Of a stretch of DNA of 64,000 bases, positions 16,828 to 26,195 are shown one piece after another. Under the pieces are notes generated by a model, which did not search any database, was not told where the DNA came from, and was given only the letters and a program-made list of their open reading frames with translations. The number at the start of each line of letters is the position of its first letter. The first letter of the stretch is position 1. Location of the stretch: assembly GCF_025950085.1 (NCBI RefSeq), contig NZ_JAPDDS010000005.1:1-64000 (forward strand). The letters are read 5' to 3'. A program made the position numbers and the translations under genes. The DNA is from Luteolibacter flavescens (lineage in GTDB: Bacteria > Verrucomicrobiota > Verrucomicrobiia > Verrucomicrobiales > Akkermansiaceae).

Positions 16828-19757
16828 GGCTTCTCCCCCTCCTTCACTGCGGGTGGCGGTGTGGGATGGCTGCCCAGCGCGCCGGTGCGTGCTTCGGCAT
16901 CCTGCCAGATGACTTTCTCCGCCTCGTTCATGGTTTCGAAGGCGGGCTTCGTCCGCACGAGGTAGTTGAGTGCGGTCTCGCGCACGATGTCGGCCGGCTT
17001 GCCCTGCCGGACGGAGAGATCGAGCCAAGCGACCATCGCGGGCGCGGAGAGGCGGATATTGTCCTGCCACTTGCTCCACACCTCGCGGTAGGCGGCCAGC
17101 GCTTCCTCGGGCTTGGCGAGGGCTTCGTACGACTTTCCTAGTAGCAGGTTCGCCTCCGGTGCGAGGCGTGCGCCCTCCAGCGCGAGATACTGGCGCGCGG
17201 TCTCGGCGGCTTGCCCGGAGTCACCTGCGGCGAATTGCGTTTCGGCAATGCGGAAGCGCGCCAGGTCCTTCACCGCCTCGTCGGTCGCGTCGAGTGCCAC
17301 GCGCTTGAAGTCCTCGATGGCTCCCGCCTTCTCCTCCGGGCTGCCGGTGGCCAGCACGGCGGCGCGGCCGAAGCGCGCGGCGACGTGCAGCGAGGCATCC
17401 GGCCGGGCCAGCGCCTCTTCATAATACGGCAGCGCCTGACGCGGTGCGGAGGTCTTCGTTCGGAGATGATCGCCCAGTTGCACGAGTGTCGCGGGCGCGA
17501 GATCGGCCGGGGAGAAGCCGCTCTTCAGCTCTTGATAGAGTGCCTTCACGCGCGTGGCAGCGGGTTCGCCGGGCTGCTTTTCCATTACGCCGATCACGGC
17601 GATCTTCAGCCGCGCGGTCGCCGCTTTCTCCGCAGGGTCGATGCCGGGGAAAGCCCCGAAGTGCTTCTCCAGTTCATCGGGTCCGTGCTTCGCGAAATAT
17701 GCCGCGGCATAGCGGTCGATCGCGTCCTGCAGCCCCGGGGCCTCGGTCGGCGTGATGCATTCGCGCAGGCGCCCCAGCGCCTCGTCCCCGCGGCCCGCCT
17801 GCTCCAGCGCCTCGATCTGCACCACGGCCATGCGCAACCGCAGCGGCGAATCGGCGTGCGCTTTCCAGAAGCGATCCGCATGGGCGACAGCCTCGGGCCG
17901 CGCGCCCAGCAGCGTCACGAGCTGGCAGAGCGATTCGGCGGCCACCTCCGGGTGATCCCGGTCTTCCGCGGCAGTGAGCGCCTTCGTGTAGGCGGCGATG
18001 GCTTCGTCCGTCTTGCCGTCGCCCTGTAGAATGCGGCCTTTCAACGCGAGGGCGGCATCCAGCGCCTCGGTGGCGGGGAATTCGTTTTCCAAGCGACCGA
18101 GCTTTTCCAAAGCCTCCGCCTCCTGCTCCTGCGCGAGGTGGCAGGTCGCGCGATCATAGAGCGCGAAGGGTAGATAGAGGCCGGGGTCCTCGGCGAGGAA
18201 GCGATCCAGCGCCGCCGCCGCCTCGCCCCACTGGCGCAGGCGTGCGAGGTCCGACGCCTGGAAGTAGCGCGCGGCCTGGCGCTGCGCGCTCTGCGGATAC
18301 TTCTCCACGTGCCTGTCGAGCAGCGGGTGCGCCTGGTCGTAGTGGCCGAGGTGATAGTGGCTCGCCCCGAGGACGAAGAGCGCCTGATCGTGCTCGGCCG
18401 AGCCTTCGGAAAGCTTTGGCAGCAGCTCGTCCGCCACCCGCACGGATGACCCGTAGTCGCCCGCCTGATACAGCGACGCCAGCAGCAGGCGGCGCACGGC
18501 GGGCACGTGCTTCGAGTCGGGGAAGTCCTTCAGGAAACGCTCGCCGCATTCCGCGGTCGGCTCGCCGAGCACGGCGGTCGTGCGGACCAGATGGAAGAGG
18601 TGGTCCTCGCGCTTGGCGGTCTTCGGATAGTACTGCTCGAGCTGCCGGTAGGCCGCGAGCGCGCCGCGGAGATTGCCGCGCTTTTCGTGGATCACCGCGA
18701 CGAGGCCGAGCTGCGCCACCTCCAGCGGCTCGCCCGCGGTCCGCTTCTGCGCGAGCGCGTCCAGCGAGCCCTGCAGCTTTGCCTTGCTCACGGTGCGCGT
18801 GAGTTCCTTCGCCTCGGGGCGATTTCCCAGACGCTCCAGCCGTGACTTCAGGTCTGCGGTCATCACGTCGCTCGGCGGGACGAGCTGGCAGAGCACCAGC
18901 GCTGCCCCGTCCATGTCCGCCGCCTGTGCATCCGCGGCGAGTTTCAGGAAAAGGCCCGCGTAGGGCTCCATCTCGAAGGGCTCCAGCACGATCCCGGAGC
19001 GATATTTCCCGAGGAAGGACAGCAGCGGCTTCTCGTCGCGCTTCGCGATCGTCGCCTCCACGAATGCCTGGAAAGCCGCGATGATCCCGCTGTCCGGCGC
19101 ACGGAAGCGCGGCTTGTTCTGGATCGAGGTCTCCAGCGACTCGATGCCTTGGGAAATCTGCCCGAGGCGGAAGTGGCAGATCGCCAGATTCAGGTAATGA
19201 GAGCCGGGGTCGAATTCATCGTCGCGCGTCTTGTCGCGCTCCTCCATGAACTTGTCGAAAAGCCGGATCGCCTCCCCGTGCCTGCCCGCTCCCTGAGCCG
19301 CCTCGCCCCAGCGGAGCAGCGCGCGCTTGTGGTAGATGTTCGCGGCGGTGCTGGCGTTGCCGTTGCCGGAGCCGCTTCCCTTCCCATTGCCGTTTCCGAT
19401 GCGGGAGGGATTCGGGAATTTGACGTAGCAGGTCTCGAAGGATTTCGCGGCGTCATCCCAGCGCTTCAGCCGCAGCTCGCAGATGCCCTTCCGATACCAC
19501 GTCACGCCAAAGGACGGGCCGTAGAGCTGCAGCGCCTTCGCATCGTCCTGCTGCGCCACGCAGCGGGTCAGCAGGTCCAGCGCTTCACTCCAGCGGTCCG
19601 CCTCCATCTCCACCAGCGCCCGGGCACTGAGGTCGGAGGCATCCGCCGTGGCGGCAGGGGGCGGTGCCGGGGCCTGCTGGGCGGGCAATAGCGGCGCGGC
19701 CGCCAGCAGCAGGGCGAGGGCCTTCCGGCATGCCGGCACATTGGAATTCATCGCCAC
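16824..19757 (-). CDS. Large exported TPR protein, 977 aa
   Basis: The N-terminal signal segment (KALALLLAAAPLLPAQQ) is followed by about 900 residues of tetratricopeptide-type helix pairs. Clear units include ALVEMEADRWSEALDLLTRC, AANIYHKRALLRWGEAAQGA, ALFVLGASHYHLGHYDQAHP and EANLLLGKSYEALAKPEEAL. A low-complexity Gly/Asn/Ser linker (GNGNGKGSGSGNGN) interrupts the repeats near residue 130. It ends with a Pro-rich tail. Its plan resembles the 936-residue TPR protein at 21556-24366, and each is followed by a ~300-residue partner. It is likely a periplasmic scaffold of the YbgF-like kind. It is transcribed with its partner, with 4-bp overlap. Confidence 0.85.
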   Translation of the reverse strand: MAMNSNVPACRKALALLLAAAPLLPAQQAPAPPPAATADASDLSARALVEMEADRWSEALDLLTRCVAQQDDAKALQLYGPSFGVTWYRKGICELRLKRWDDAAKSFETCYVKFPNPSRIGNGNGKGSGSGNGNASTAANIYHKRALLRWGEAAQGAGRHGEAIRLFDKFMEERDKTRDDEFDPGSHYLNLAICHFRLGQISQGIESLETSIQNKPRFRAPDSGIIAAFQAFVEATIAKRDEKPLLSFLGKYRSGIVLEPFEMEPYAGLFLKLAADAQAADMDGAALVLCQLVPPSDVMTADLKSRLERLGNRPEAKELTRTVSKAKLQGSLDALAQKRTAGEPLEVAQLGLVAVIHEKRGNLRGALAAYRQLEQYYPKTAKREDHLFHLVRTTAVLGEPTAECGERFLKDFPDSKHVPAVRRLLLASLYQAGDYGSSVRVADELLPKLSEGSAEHDQALFVLGASHYHLGHYDQAHPLLDRHVEKYPQSAQRQAARYFQASDLARLRQWGEAAAALDRFLAEDPGLYLPFALYDRATCHLAQEQEAEALEKLGRLENEFPATEALDAALALKGRILQGDGKTDEAIAAYTKALTAAEDRDHPEVAAESLCQLVTLLGARPEAVAHADRFWKAHADSPLRLRMAVVQIEALEQAGRGDEALGRLRECITPTEAPGLQDAIDRYAAAYFAKHGPDELEKHFGAFPGIDPAEKAATARLKIAVIGVMEKQPGEPAATRVKALYQELKSGFSPADLAPATLVQLGDHLRTKTSAPRQALPYYEEALARPDASLHVAARFGRAAVLATGSPEEKAGAIEDFKRVALDATDEAVKDLARFRIAETQFAAGDSGQAAETARQYLALEGARLAPEANLLLGKSYEALAKPEEALAAYREVWSKWQDNIRLSAPAMVAWLDLSVRQGKPADIVRETALNYLVRTKPAFETMNEAEKVIWQDAEARTGALGSHPTPPPAVKEGEKP

Positions 19758-19807
19758 GCGTCTGACCGCGGAGTCTGAAAACGGGCATCATTCCCGCAAG
19801 GAAGATT

Positions 19808-20446
19808 TCACACCGCTTTCGCCCGTGGCGGGAAAAGCTCCCGGCACATCCGGCACGTCTTCCCATCACAACCGCGTGCGGTGCAGTGCTCGCGGCCGCA
19901 GAAAATGATGCGCAGGTGCAGCGCATTCCAGCGGTCGCGGGCGAAGAGTTTTTTCAAATCCCGCTCCACCTGCTCCACGTTGCGGCCCTCGCTGAGCTTC
20001 CAGCGCTTTGCCAGCCGGTGGATGTGCGTGTCCACGGGGAAGGCGGGCACGCCGAAGGCCTGCGCCATCACCACCGAGGCGGTCTTGTGGCCCACGCCTG
20101 GCAGCTCCTCCAGCGCGGCGAAATCCGCGGGTACCACGCTGCCATGCTTTTCCACGAGGATCTTCGACAACTCGTGGATCGCTTGGGACTTCCGGGGGGA
20201 AAGCCCGCAGGGGCGGATGATCTCGCGGATCCGCTCCACCGGCACCAGCGCCATCTTGTCAGGCGTGTCCGCCAGCGCGAAGAGCGCCGGCGTGACCGTA
20301 TTCACCCGCGCATCCGTGCACTGCGCGGACAGCAGCACGGCGATGAGCAGCGTATAGGGATCCCGGTGATCGAGCGGGATCGGCGTTTCCGGATACCATT
20401 CCTCCAGCCGCCGGTCCACGTGGGCGGCCCGTTCGGCGCGGGTCAT
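19808..20446 (-). CDS. nth: Endonuclease III (DNA glycosylase/AP lyase)
   Basis: A 212-residue base-excision-repair glycosylase. The start MTRAERAAHV is used because the upstream extension overlaps the next gene and has no Nth-like sequence. The helix-hairpin-helix LPGVGHKTASVV contains the catalytic Lys121 (E. coli Lys120). The catalytic Asp139 lies in FPVDTHIHRL (E. coli Asp138). The substrate-side segment LLSAQCTDARVN is also conserved. The C-terminus has five Cys (183, 188, 193, 198, 201), but their spacing differs from the E. coli [4Fe-4S] pattern C-x6-C-x2-C-x5-C. It removes oxidised pyrimidines from DNA. It is followed by the TPR operon 50 bp downstream, which is probably a separate unit. 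Confidence 0.95.
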   Translation of the reverse strand: MTRAERAAHVDRRLEEWYPETPIPLDHRDPYTLLIAVLLSAQCTDARVNTVTPALFALADTPDKMALVPVERIREIIRPCGLSPRKSQAIHELSKILVEKHGSVVPADFAALEELPGVGHKTASVVMAQAFGVPAFPVDTHIHRLAKRWKLSEGRNVEQVERDLKKLFARDRWNALHLRIIFCGREHCTARGCDGKTCRMCRELFPPRAKAV

Positions 20447-20475
20447 GGGTTCTGTAAATCCGGAAGCGAAGAATC

Positions 20476-21162
20476 TCAGCGTGCCGCCGTCGCAGCGGTG
20501 GCCGTGGCGCGGGACATCATGCGGTTGATCGCCGCATACATCTGCGCGCAGTGGGCGTACTGGGTGCGCTTGGAAAGGATCTCGGCGCTGCGGGCGTAGG
20601 AGCCCCATTGCACCACGGTCAGCTCCACATTGCGGCGGCCCCAGGCACCCATGTGCGCCTTCGAGGGGGTGTAGATGTCCACGGTATTCGTGCCGGTGAG
20701 GGCGGAGCCGTAGTCATCCACCACGAAGAGCTGGGGCATGCCCTTGATGCGGAAGACGGTGCCGACCGGATAGACGGCCCAGTCAGCGGCGGCGCTGCGC
20801 ACGCGATCCGTGTAGCGGAGCGGGGTGCCGGTGGCGTTCTTCGATCCGTACTGGATGTGGTCGTCCTCGGAGCAGGTGTAGGCCGTGGTGCGGACCAGGC
20901 GATTGCGCTCGGAGGGCTTGTAGAAGGCCATGCCGTGCTTGTCCTTCGGCTTGCCGGCTGCTTCCGCGGACAGGATCGGCGAAGGCTGGGCAGTGGTGTA
21001 GCCGCCCGGTGCCTGGGTGGCGTAGCCGCTGTAGCTTCCGGAGGAAGAAGTGGAAGCAGAGTAGGAGCGGGACTTGGAAAGAACCGTCAGATCGGAGTCC
21101 GAGGCGCAGCTGGAGAAAAGTAGGGCTACCAGTGCCGCGGCGGAGGCGAGTCGGAAAGTCAT
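20476..21162 (-). CDS. 3D-domain (RlpA-like/MltA C-terminal) lipoprotein
   Basis: A 228-residue protein starting with a lipoprotein signal and lipobox (LLFSSCAS, Cys19). A Ser/Tyr-rich linker follows, then a 3D domain: RTTAYTCSEDDH, YPVGTVFRIKGMPQLFVVDDYGSA, NTVDIYTPS and ELTVVQWG. The three conserved aspartates of the domain are in VVDDYG and VDIY. This double-psi barrel domain is found in MltA-type lytic transglycosylases and in Gram-positive resuscitation factors, so a role on peptidoglycan or envelope sugars is likely. Here the domain stands alone without a catalytic partner domain. The C-terminal 25 residues are Ala/Thr/Arg-rich. Confidence 0.85.
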   Translation of the reverse strand: MTFRLASAAALVALLFSSCASDSDLTVLSKSRSYSASTSSSGSYSGYATQAPGGYTTAQPSPILSAEAAGKPKDKHGMAFYKPSERNRLVRTTAYTCSEDDHIQYGSKNATGTPLRYTDRVRSAAADWAVYPVGTVFRIKGMPQLFVVDDYGSALTGTNTVDIYTPSKAHMGAWGRRNVELTVVQWGSYARSAEILSKRTQYAHCAQMYAAINRMMSRATATAATAAR

Positions 21163-21555
21163 GCTGTTTGTTTTGGAAAGCTTGATATTTAGGGATCGCG
21201 CTATTCGAGACTCCGCTTTCTACGAGTCCGGATCTGATGCGGCAACCCCATTTTTTCGCTGTTAGTCGTGGCGGGGGAGCGAATCGTGTGCCAAGGTGCC
21301 AGATTACCGCGACACCTGATCCGGTGGAGGTCGTTGAACCCGAAGGCCCCGGAAAAGTTGCTGCAAAAAATTGCATAACAGGGGGTCTTGTATGACACGT
21401 GACGGGATTGTCCCGACAATGTGTTGGCACTGGAGTCGCGCCCGGGTACGAAAGGATCGTCCTAGTGCCCTCCGTAAAGGACGAGAAAGGAGCGCCAGTT
21501 ACTAACCGGCGGATTTCGCGTTGACGCCCGCAGATCGCGATGCCAATCGCTTGAC
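21163..21555. other. Divergent promoter region, 393 bp, no gene seen
   Basis: This gap separates the minus-strand 3D-domain gene from the plus-strand TPR/ExbBD operon and so must contain both promoters. It is AT-richer around 21230-21400. A short dyad ATTGTC-CC-GACAAT lies at 21407-21420, about 140 bp before the operon start, and could be an operator. Several TTGCAT/TTGCTG-like hexamers are present, but none has a -10 box at convincing spacing, so no promoter is called. No open frame with good codon use is seen. Confidence 0.4.
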
Positions 21556-24366
21556 GTGCGTGCGTGCTCCATTTTTTCCAAAAATCGGGTCTCGAAGTCC
21601 CTTTTGGTGGCTTTGTTTCCGCTCTGTTCGCTGACGGTTAACGCCCAGGTGGACCTCAACCGCGCGTTCAACGAAGGGATGAACGCTTACAAGGCGAAGA
21701 ACTGGTCGGTCGCGATCGAGCAGCTCTCGTCCATCGTTTCGGCCAGGCCGAATGACGCCCCGCCGAATGTCCTCTATACCCTCGGCTTCGCCTACTACTT
21801 CAGCTCGGACTATGAAAAGGCGGGCGACACTTTCAAAGCCTACCTCAAGAAGGATCCGAACAGCGAGAATGTCCCGGAAGTCCAACTGATCCTCGGTCGT
21901 GCGCTCCTGCAGGTCGATGGCAAGGCGGATGAGGCGCTGAGCTTCCTCGCCGAAGCCGCGAAGAAGCCGGACTTTGCCGAAGAAGCCCGGTTCGCCGCCG
22001 CCGAGGCCTACATCAAGAAGGAAGATTACCCCAAGGCCGCCCAGACGCTGAAAACCGCGATGGCTGGCAAGTCCTCCGGTCTCAGCCTGCTCCGCGCCGC
22101 CATCCAGCTCGTGGATATCTACATCGAGGCAGACCAACTCGATGAGGCCATCAAGATCTTGCAGGATCTCGAGCGGAATCCCGGCTACCCGGACGTCATC
22201 GTTGTGGTGAACAACCGCTTCGTGAAGATCGGCGATCTTTATCTGGATGCGAAGGCCTACGCCGAAGCGCTCTCGGCCTACTCGAGTGCCCGCCCGCGCA
22301 ACCAGGTCATCGCGATCCAGGAAGCCCGCCTCGCCCAGTCGAAGAAGCTCAAGGAGGATCTCGACAGGCGCATCGCCGCCGCCGTGAAGGCAAAGCAGCC
22401 GACTCCCCGCGTCATCGAGGAGCGAGCCGCGACCCTCGCGGGCATGATCACGAACAACGAAACGGTGCTCGGCGAACTGCGCGGCTTGGACACCTACGAC
22501 GCCACCATCCAGTACCGCATCGGCCGTTGCTATTTCAATATGGAGCGCTTCTGGCCCTCCTCCGTCGCCTTTGAGACCGTCGCCGACGAGAATCCGAAGT
22601 CGGAAGACGCCGCCACCTCGCTCTTCGGCGCGATGATTTCCCAGTGGCGCCTCGGTCGTCTGGATGCCTCCGGCGTCCTGGCCAAGCGCTACTTGGAAAA
22701 TCACCCGGAAGGAAAGCAACTCGAGACCGTCGCCGAGCTGAATGCCACGCTGCTGATCCAGACCGGCAAGTTCGAGGAAGCGGTGGACTTCGTCTCCTCC
22801 TTCCTGGAGAAGAGCCCGCAGTCTCCGATCCGCGAGAAGATGCTGACCCTGCTCGCCAATGCACGCTTCCAGGCCGGCGACTACAACAAGGCCGCTGCCG
22901 ACTACGACCTGCTCATCAAGGACTTCCCGAGCGCTCCGGACTTCGAGGAATACGTCTATCGCCGGGCTCTCTGCGACTTCCTCCGCAACAACTACGAGGA
23001 CACCGTCAAGTCCTTCGAGAACTACGAGAAGAACTTCCCGAATGGCAGCTTCCTCGCGGACATCCGCTACCGCCGCGGCATCATCCAGCTCGCGCTGAAG
23101 GACTACGCGACCCTCATCCCCTCGATGAAGTCGCTGCTCGATGATCCACAGGCGAAGGCCTTCCAAGGCCAGATCCACACCCTGCTCGGCGATGCCTACC
23201 AGAACCGCGGTGAAGAGGGTGACCTCGAGGCCGCAGGCACTCACTTCAAGCTCGCCGTGGACAATGCCAACGGCGACCGCAACGTCCTTGAATACGCCTT
23301 GGAGCAGGCGACCAATATCCTCCGCGGCGGTCGTCGCTGGGACGATCTGGAAGCCCTCTGGAAGAATTTCCTGCAGGACAATCCGGACCATCCGATGACC
23401 CTGCGCGGTGTCTCGGAGCTCACCAAGCTGCTGCAGCGGGCGAACAAGAAAGAGGAAGCCCGCAAGATGCTCTCCGAGCATATCCTCAAGGACATCCAGA
23501 ATCCCCGCTCCGAGTATGTGGAGATGCTGCTCAGCCAGCTTGCCGGCATGCACGTCCCGCCGCGCAGCGTGAAGAAGGACGCGCCGAAGCCGGATGTCGA
23601 CGCCATCGAGGCCGCGCTCGCCAAGGACCTCGAGACCGCCGAGGAAAACCAGACCCCGGCCTACGTTGCCCGCGTGCTCTTCGCGAAGTCCGAACTGGCT
23701 CGCATGATGCGCGACCAGGCTCGTTCCGAGCGCAGCCTGGGTGCCATCGCGAATACCGCGAACCCGAACGACCTCGGCCCGATCCTTCTGTCGATGATCG
23801 GCCAGTACCTCTTCGACAAGGGCGAGTTTGAAAAGGCTGTGCCGCTCTATGAGCGCCTCCGCGATGCCTTCCCGACGTCGCCCTTCTCGGATGCCGCTCC
23901 GGTCGGTCTCGGCCGCATCGCCCTGGCTGAGAAGAATTACGATGAGGCTGTGAAGCAATTCGACATCGCCATCGGTCGTGCCTCGTCCGACGAGACCCTG
24001 AAGCAGGCCACCTTTGGCAAGGGCCAGGCCCTGCGCATGCAGAAGCGCAGCGTGGATGCGAAGAAGCTCTTCGAGGAAGTCGTCGCCGCCCGCAACTGGC
24101 GTGGCGTGGAGAAGGCCGGTGCTCTTTACGAACTCGGCGAGATCGAGTCGGAAGGCGGGAATAAGAAAGCCGCGCACGCCTACTTCCAGCGCGTCTACGT
24201 CTCCCACGGTGCTTTCCCACAGTATGTGACCAAGGCCTACCTCCGCGCCGCAGACATGCTGCGCATGGAGGGAGATCAGGAAGGCTGGAGGAAGACCCTC
24301 CAGGAGCTGATCCGCAAGCATCCGGATTCCGAGGAAGCCAAGAAGGCCAAAACCCTCCTCAACTAA
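21556..24366 (+). CDS. Large exported TPR protein leading the ExbB/ExbD operon, 936 aa
   Basis: GTG start; the N-terminus SKSLLVALFPLCSLTVNAQ is a signal peptide. Nearly the whole mature chain is TPR-like, with units such as NEGMNAYKAKNWSVAIEQLS, LYTLGFAYYFSSDYEKAGDTF, MLTLLANARFQAGDYNKAAAD and SMIGQYLFDKGEFEKAVPLY. The final units (HAYFQRVYVSHGAFPQYVTKAYLRAADML) parallel the C-terminus of the 977-residue TPR protein at 16824-19757. A central DVDAIEAALAKDLETAEEN stretch may be coiled coil. It is followed after 22 bp by the 297-residue partner and then by ExbB and ExbD genes. That suggests a periplasmic scaffold working with a proton-driven motor. Biochemical function is unknown. Confidence 0.85.
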   Translation: MRACSIFSKNRVSKSLLVALFPLCSLTVNAQVDLNRAFNEGMNAYKAKNWSVAIEQLSSIVSARPNDAPPNVLYTLGFAYYFSSDYEKAGDTFKAYLKKDPNSENVPEVQLILGRALLQVDGKADEALSFLAEAAKKPDFAEEARFAAAEAYIKKEDYPKAAQTLKTAMAGKSSGLSLLRAAIQLVDIYIEADQLDEAIKILQDLERNPGYPDVIVVVNNRFVKIGDLYLDAKAYAEALSAYSSARPRNQVIAIQEARLAQSKKLKEDLDRRIAAAVKAKQPTPRVIEERAATLAGMITNNETVLGELRGLDTYDATIQYRIGRCYFNMERFWPSSVAFETVADENPKSEDAATSLFGAMISQWRLGRLDASGVLAKRYLENHPEGKQLETVAELNATLLIQTGKFEEAVDFVSSFLEKSPQSPIREKMLTLLANARFQAGDYNKAAADYDLLIKDFPSAPDFEEYVYRRALCDFLRNNYEDTVKSFENYEKNFPNGSFLADIRYRRGIIQLALKDYATLIPSMKSLLDDPQAKAFQGQIHTLLGDAYQNRGEEGDLEAAGTHFKLAVDNANGDRNVLEYALEQATNILRGGRRWDDLEALWKNFLQDNPDHPMTLRGVSELTKLLQRANKKEEARKMLSEHILKDIQNPRSEYVEMLLSQLAGMHVPPRSVKKDAPKPDVDAIEAALAKDLETAEENQTPAYVARVLFAKSELARMMRDQARSERSLGAIANTANPNDLGPILLSMIGQYLFDKGEFEKAVPLYERLRDAFPTSPFSDAAPVGLGRIALAEKNYDEAVKQFDIAIGRASSDETLKQATFGKGQALRMQKRSVDAKKLFEEVVAARNWRGVEKAGALYELGEIESEGGNKKAAHAYFQRVYVSHGAFPQYVTKAYLRAADMLRMEGDQEGWRKTLQELIRKHPDSEEAKKAKTLLN

Positions 24367-24388
24367 TCTTCTAAAAACACCCGTCCCC

Positions 24389-25282
24389 ATGCCGTTTCCC
24401 AAAACCCGGCTCGCGTTCGCAGCTTCGCTGCTCGCCCTGCTGCCTGCCGCACTCCACGGCCAGTCGGTGGAGGAGTTCGTGCTTCGCTCCGGCCAGCGCA
24501 TCCCCGCCGAATCCGTAAAGCCCACCGCCAGCGGATTCACCGCCACCGTCGTCACCGGCGCTGCTGCGCGAAAGGTGGATTTCAAGGCTTCCGAGATCGA
24601 GAGCACCTCGCTGCGCGAGCCCGCCAACCTAGTGGAGGCGCGGAACCAGATCGCGACCGACAAATTCCTGGGCGCAATCACCGCCCTCACCCGCATCGAG
24701 GAAGAACTCCTGCCGTACCGCGAGGTCCCGGGCGGCTGGTGGCACCGCGCGCGCATGCTGCGCATGGACGCCATGGCTTCGAAGGGCGACAACAAGGCCG
24801 CTGCCGCCTTGGCCGCCGACAAGGAACTCGAGGGCCTTCCCGGCACCTCCGTCGCGATGCTCAGCGACTTCAAGACCATCGTCGCTCCGGCCGATGGCCC
24901 CGACAGCAAGATCAGCTCCCTCCAGGCGCTGGCAAAGCGTAGCACCGACCCGTGGATCTCCGCCCGTGCGTGGCTGGAGGTCGGCAATACCAACTCCGCC
25001 CACGGACGGATGGAGGAGGCGATCAAGGCATGGCTGCGTGTGGCAGTCTTCAATCCCGCCGAGCGGGACCTGGCCGTGCGAGGCACCATCTATGCCGCCC
25101 GCGGCATGCAGCAGATCGGTAGACCGCAAGATGGCGTGAAATTGCTCCAAGATTATCTCGCCGACAACGTTGCCTCTCCCTACGCCCCTGCGATCCAGAC
25201 CGAAACGTCCAAACTCGAACCGAAAAAGACAGACGCTGCTACTCCAGCCCCGGAAACCGATTCCGAAGAAAACTCCAACTGA
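24389..25282 (+). CDS. Exported partner protein of the TPR/ExbBD operon, 297 aa
   Basis: The signal peptide is KTRLAFAASLLALLPAALHGQ. The mature N-terminus (about residues 25-75) is a beta-rich module (EEFVLRSGQRIPAESVKPTA, then KVDFKASEIESTSLREPANL). Residues about 80-260 are TPR-like helices, including ISARAWLEVGNTNSAHGRMEEAIKAWLRV. A Lys/Thr/Pro/Glu-rich tail (PKKTDAATPAPETDSEEN) ends the chain. It shares this plan with the 299-residue protein at 15928-16827. It lies 22 bp after the large TPR gene and 22 bp before exbB, so the three are very likely cotranscribed. It is likely periplasmic; the function is unknown. Confidence 0.75.
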   Translation: MPFPKTRLAFAASLLALLPAALHGQSVEEFVLRSGQRIPAESVKPTASGFTATVVTGAAARKVDFKASEIESTSLREPANLVEARNQIATDKFLGAITALTRIEEELLPYREVPGGWWHRARMLRMDAMASKGDNKAAAALAADKELEGLPGTSVAMLSDFKTIVAPADGPDSKISSLQALAKRSTDPWISARAWLEVGNTNSAHGRMEEAIKAWLRVAVFNPAERDLAVRGTIYAARGMQQIGRPQDGVKLLQDYLADNVASPYAPAIQTETSKLEPKKTDAATPAPETDSEENSN

Positions 25283-25304
25283 GCATCCGACCCGAAAAGA
25301 TCCA

Positions 25305-26150
25305 ATGAATACCCGTTCCCTCTTCAACCGCCTGTCCCGAGTTTTCCGGGTCGTCCTCCTCGCCGGGGTCGTCACGCTGTTTGCCGGTTCCATGATCGAA
25401 ACCTCGATGGCCCAGGACGCTCCTGTCGGCGAGGCCGCCGCAGCGCCCAAGGGCGAATCGAAGTCCATGATGGACACCCTCAAGCAGGGTGGCTGGGTCA
25501 TGTGGCCCATCGGCGCCGCCTCGGTGCTGACCATCTACCTCTTCATCGACGTCATGCTCCGCACGTCGAACAACCGCATGTCTCCGCCCGAGGAAGTGGA
25601 GAAGGCCCAGCAGCTCTTCATGGCGGGTGACTACGTCAATGCCTACCAGGTGATGAAGTCCACCGTGGCCCCCTTCAACAACTGCGTGAAGTACGGCCTG
25701 TCCTTCGTCGGCAAGGGCAAGGAGCAGACCGAGGAAGCCCTCCTCGTGGAAGTTGGTCGTGAGAACGCCCGCATGCAGAACAAGATCAACTACCTCTCCG
25801 TTATCGGTGTTTGTACGCCCATGATCGGTCTGGTCGGAACGGTCGTCGGCATGATGGACGCGTTCGGATCGCTCGGCCAGTCCGGTGCCGGTGACACCGC
25901 CGCGCTCTCGAACGCCATCGGTCACGTGCTTGTCGCCACCGCGTCCGGTCTGATCGTCGCCATCCCGGCCTTCACCTTCTTCTATATCCTCCGCAACCGC
26001 CTGCTCGCCAAGATGCACGTGCTGGAGGACACCGTCCTGAGCCTCTTCCGCAACATGCCGTACGAGCACTTCCACGGCCTGGAAATCGGCGAGGAAGTGA
26101 CCTACGCCGCCCTGCCAAACTGGGTGAACGAAGGTCAGCCTGCTGCCTGA
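25305..26150 (+). CDS. exbB: ExbB/TolQ/MotA-family proton channel subunit
   Basis: A 281-residue protein. The ATG at 25305 gives an N-terminal hydrophobic leader ending MAQDAP, then a first channel helix (GGWVMWPIGAASVLTIYLFIDV). A cytoplasmic helical region follows, then the paired C-terminal helices with the family signature INYLSVIGVCTPMIGLVGTVVGMMDAF and NAIGHVLVATASGLIVAIPAFTFF. These proteins form the pentameric inner-membrane stator that uses proton motive force with ExbD/TolR. The cleavable leader ahead of the first helix is a common variant in Bacteroidetes/PVC ExbB proteins. It is placed between the TPR partner gene and two exbD genes, so it is the motor of this operon. Confidence 0.92.
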   Translation: MNTRSLFNRLSRVFRVVLLAGVVTLFAGSMIETSMAQDAPVGEAAAAPKGESKSMMDTLKQGGWVMWPIGAASVLTIYLFIDVMLRTSNNRMSPPEEVEKAQQLFMAGDYVNAYQVMKSTVAPFNNCVKYGLSFVGKGKEQTEEALLVEVGRENARMQNKINYLSVIGVCTPMIGLVGTVVGMMDAFGSLGQSGAGDTAALSNAIGHVLVATASGLIVAIPAFTFFYILRNRLLAKMHVLEDTVLSLFRNMPYEHFHGLEIGEEVTYAALPNWVNEGQPAA

Positions 26151-26195
26151 TATCGTCCCGTTTTGTCCGTTCCTTACCCTCAACTATAAAACCCC

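Noticed and set aside
21371..21400. Possible promoter with TTGCAT and TATGAC boxes in the divergent region
   Set aside because: The spacing is only 14 bp; no consistent alternative was found.
21502..25089. A 1195-codon minus-strand open frame
   Set aside because: It is antisense to the TPR gene and its partner, which have signal peptides and repeat motifs. The antisense product has no domain pattern.
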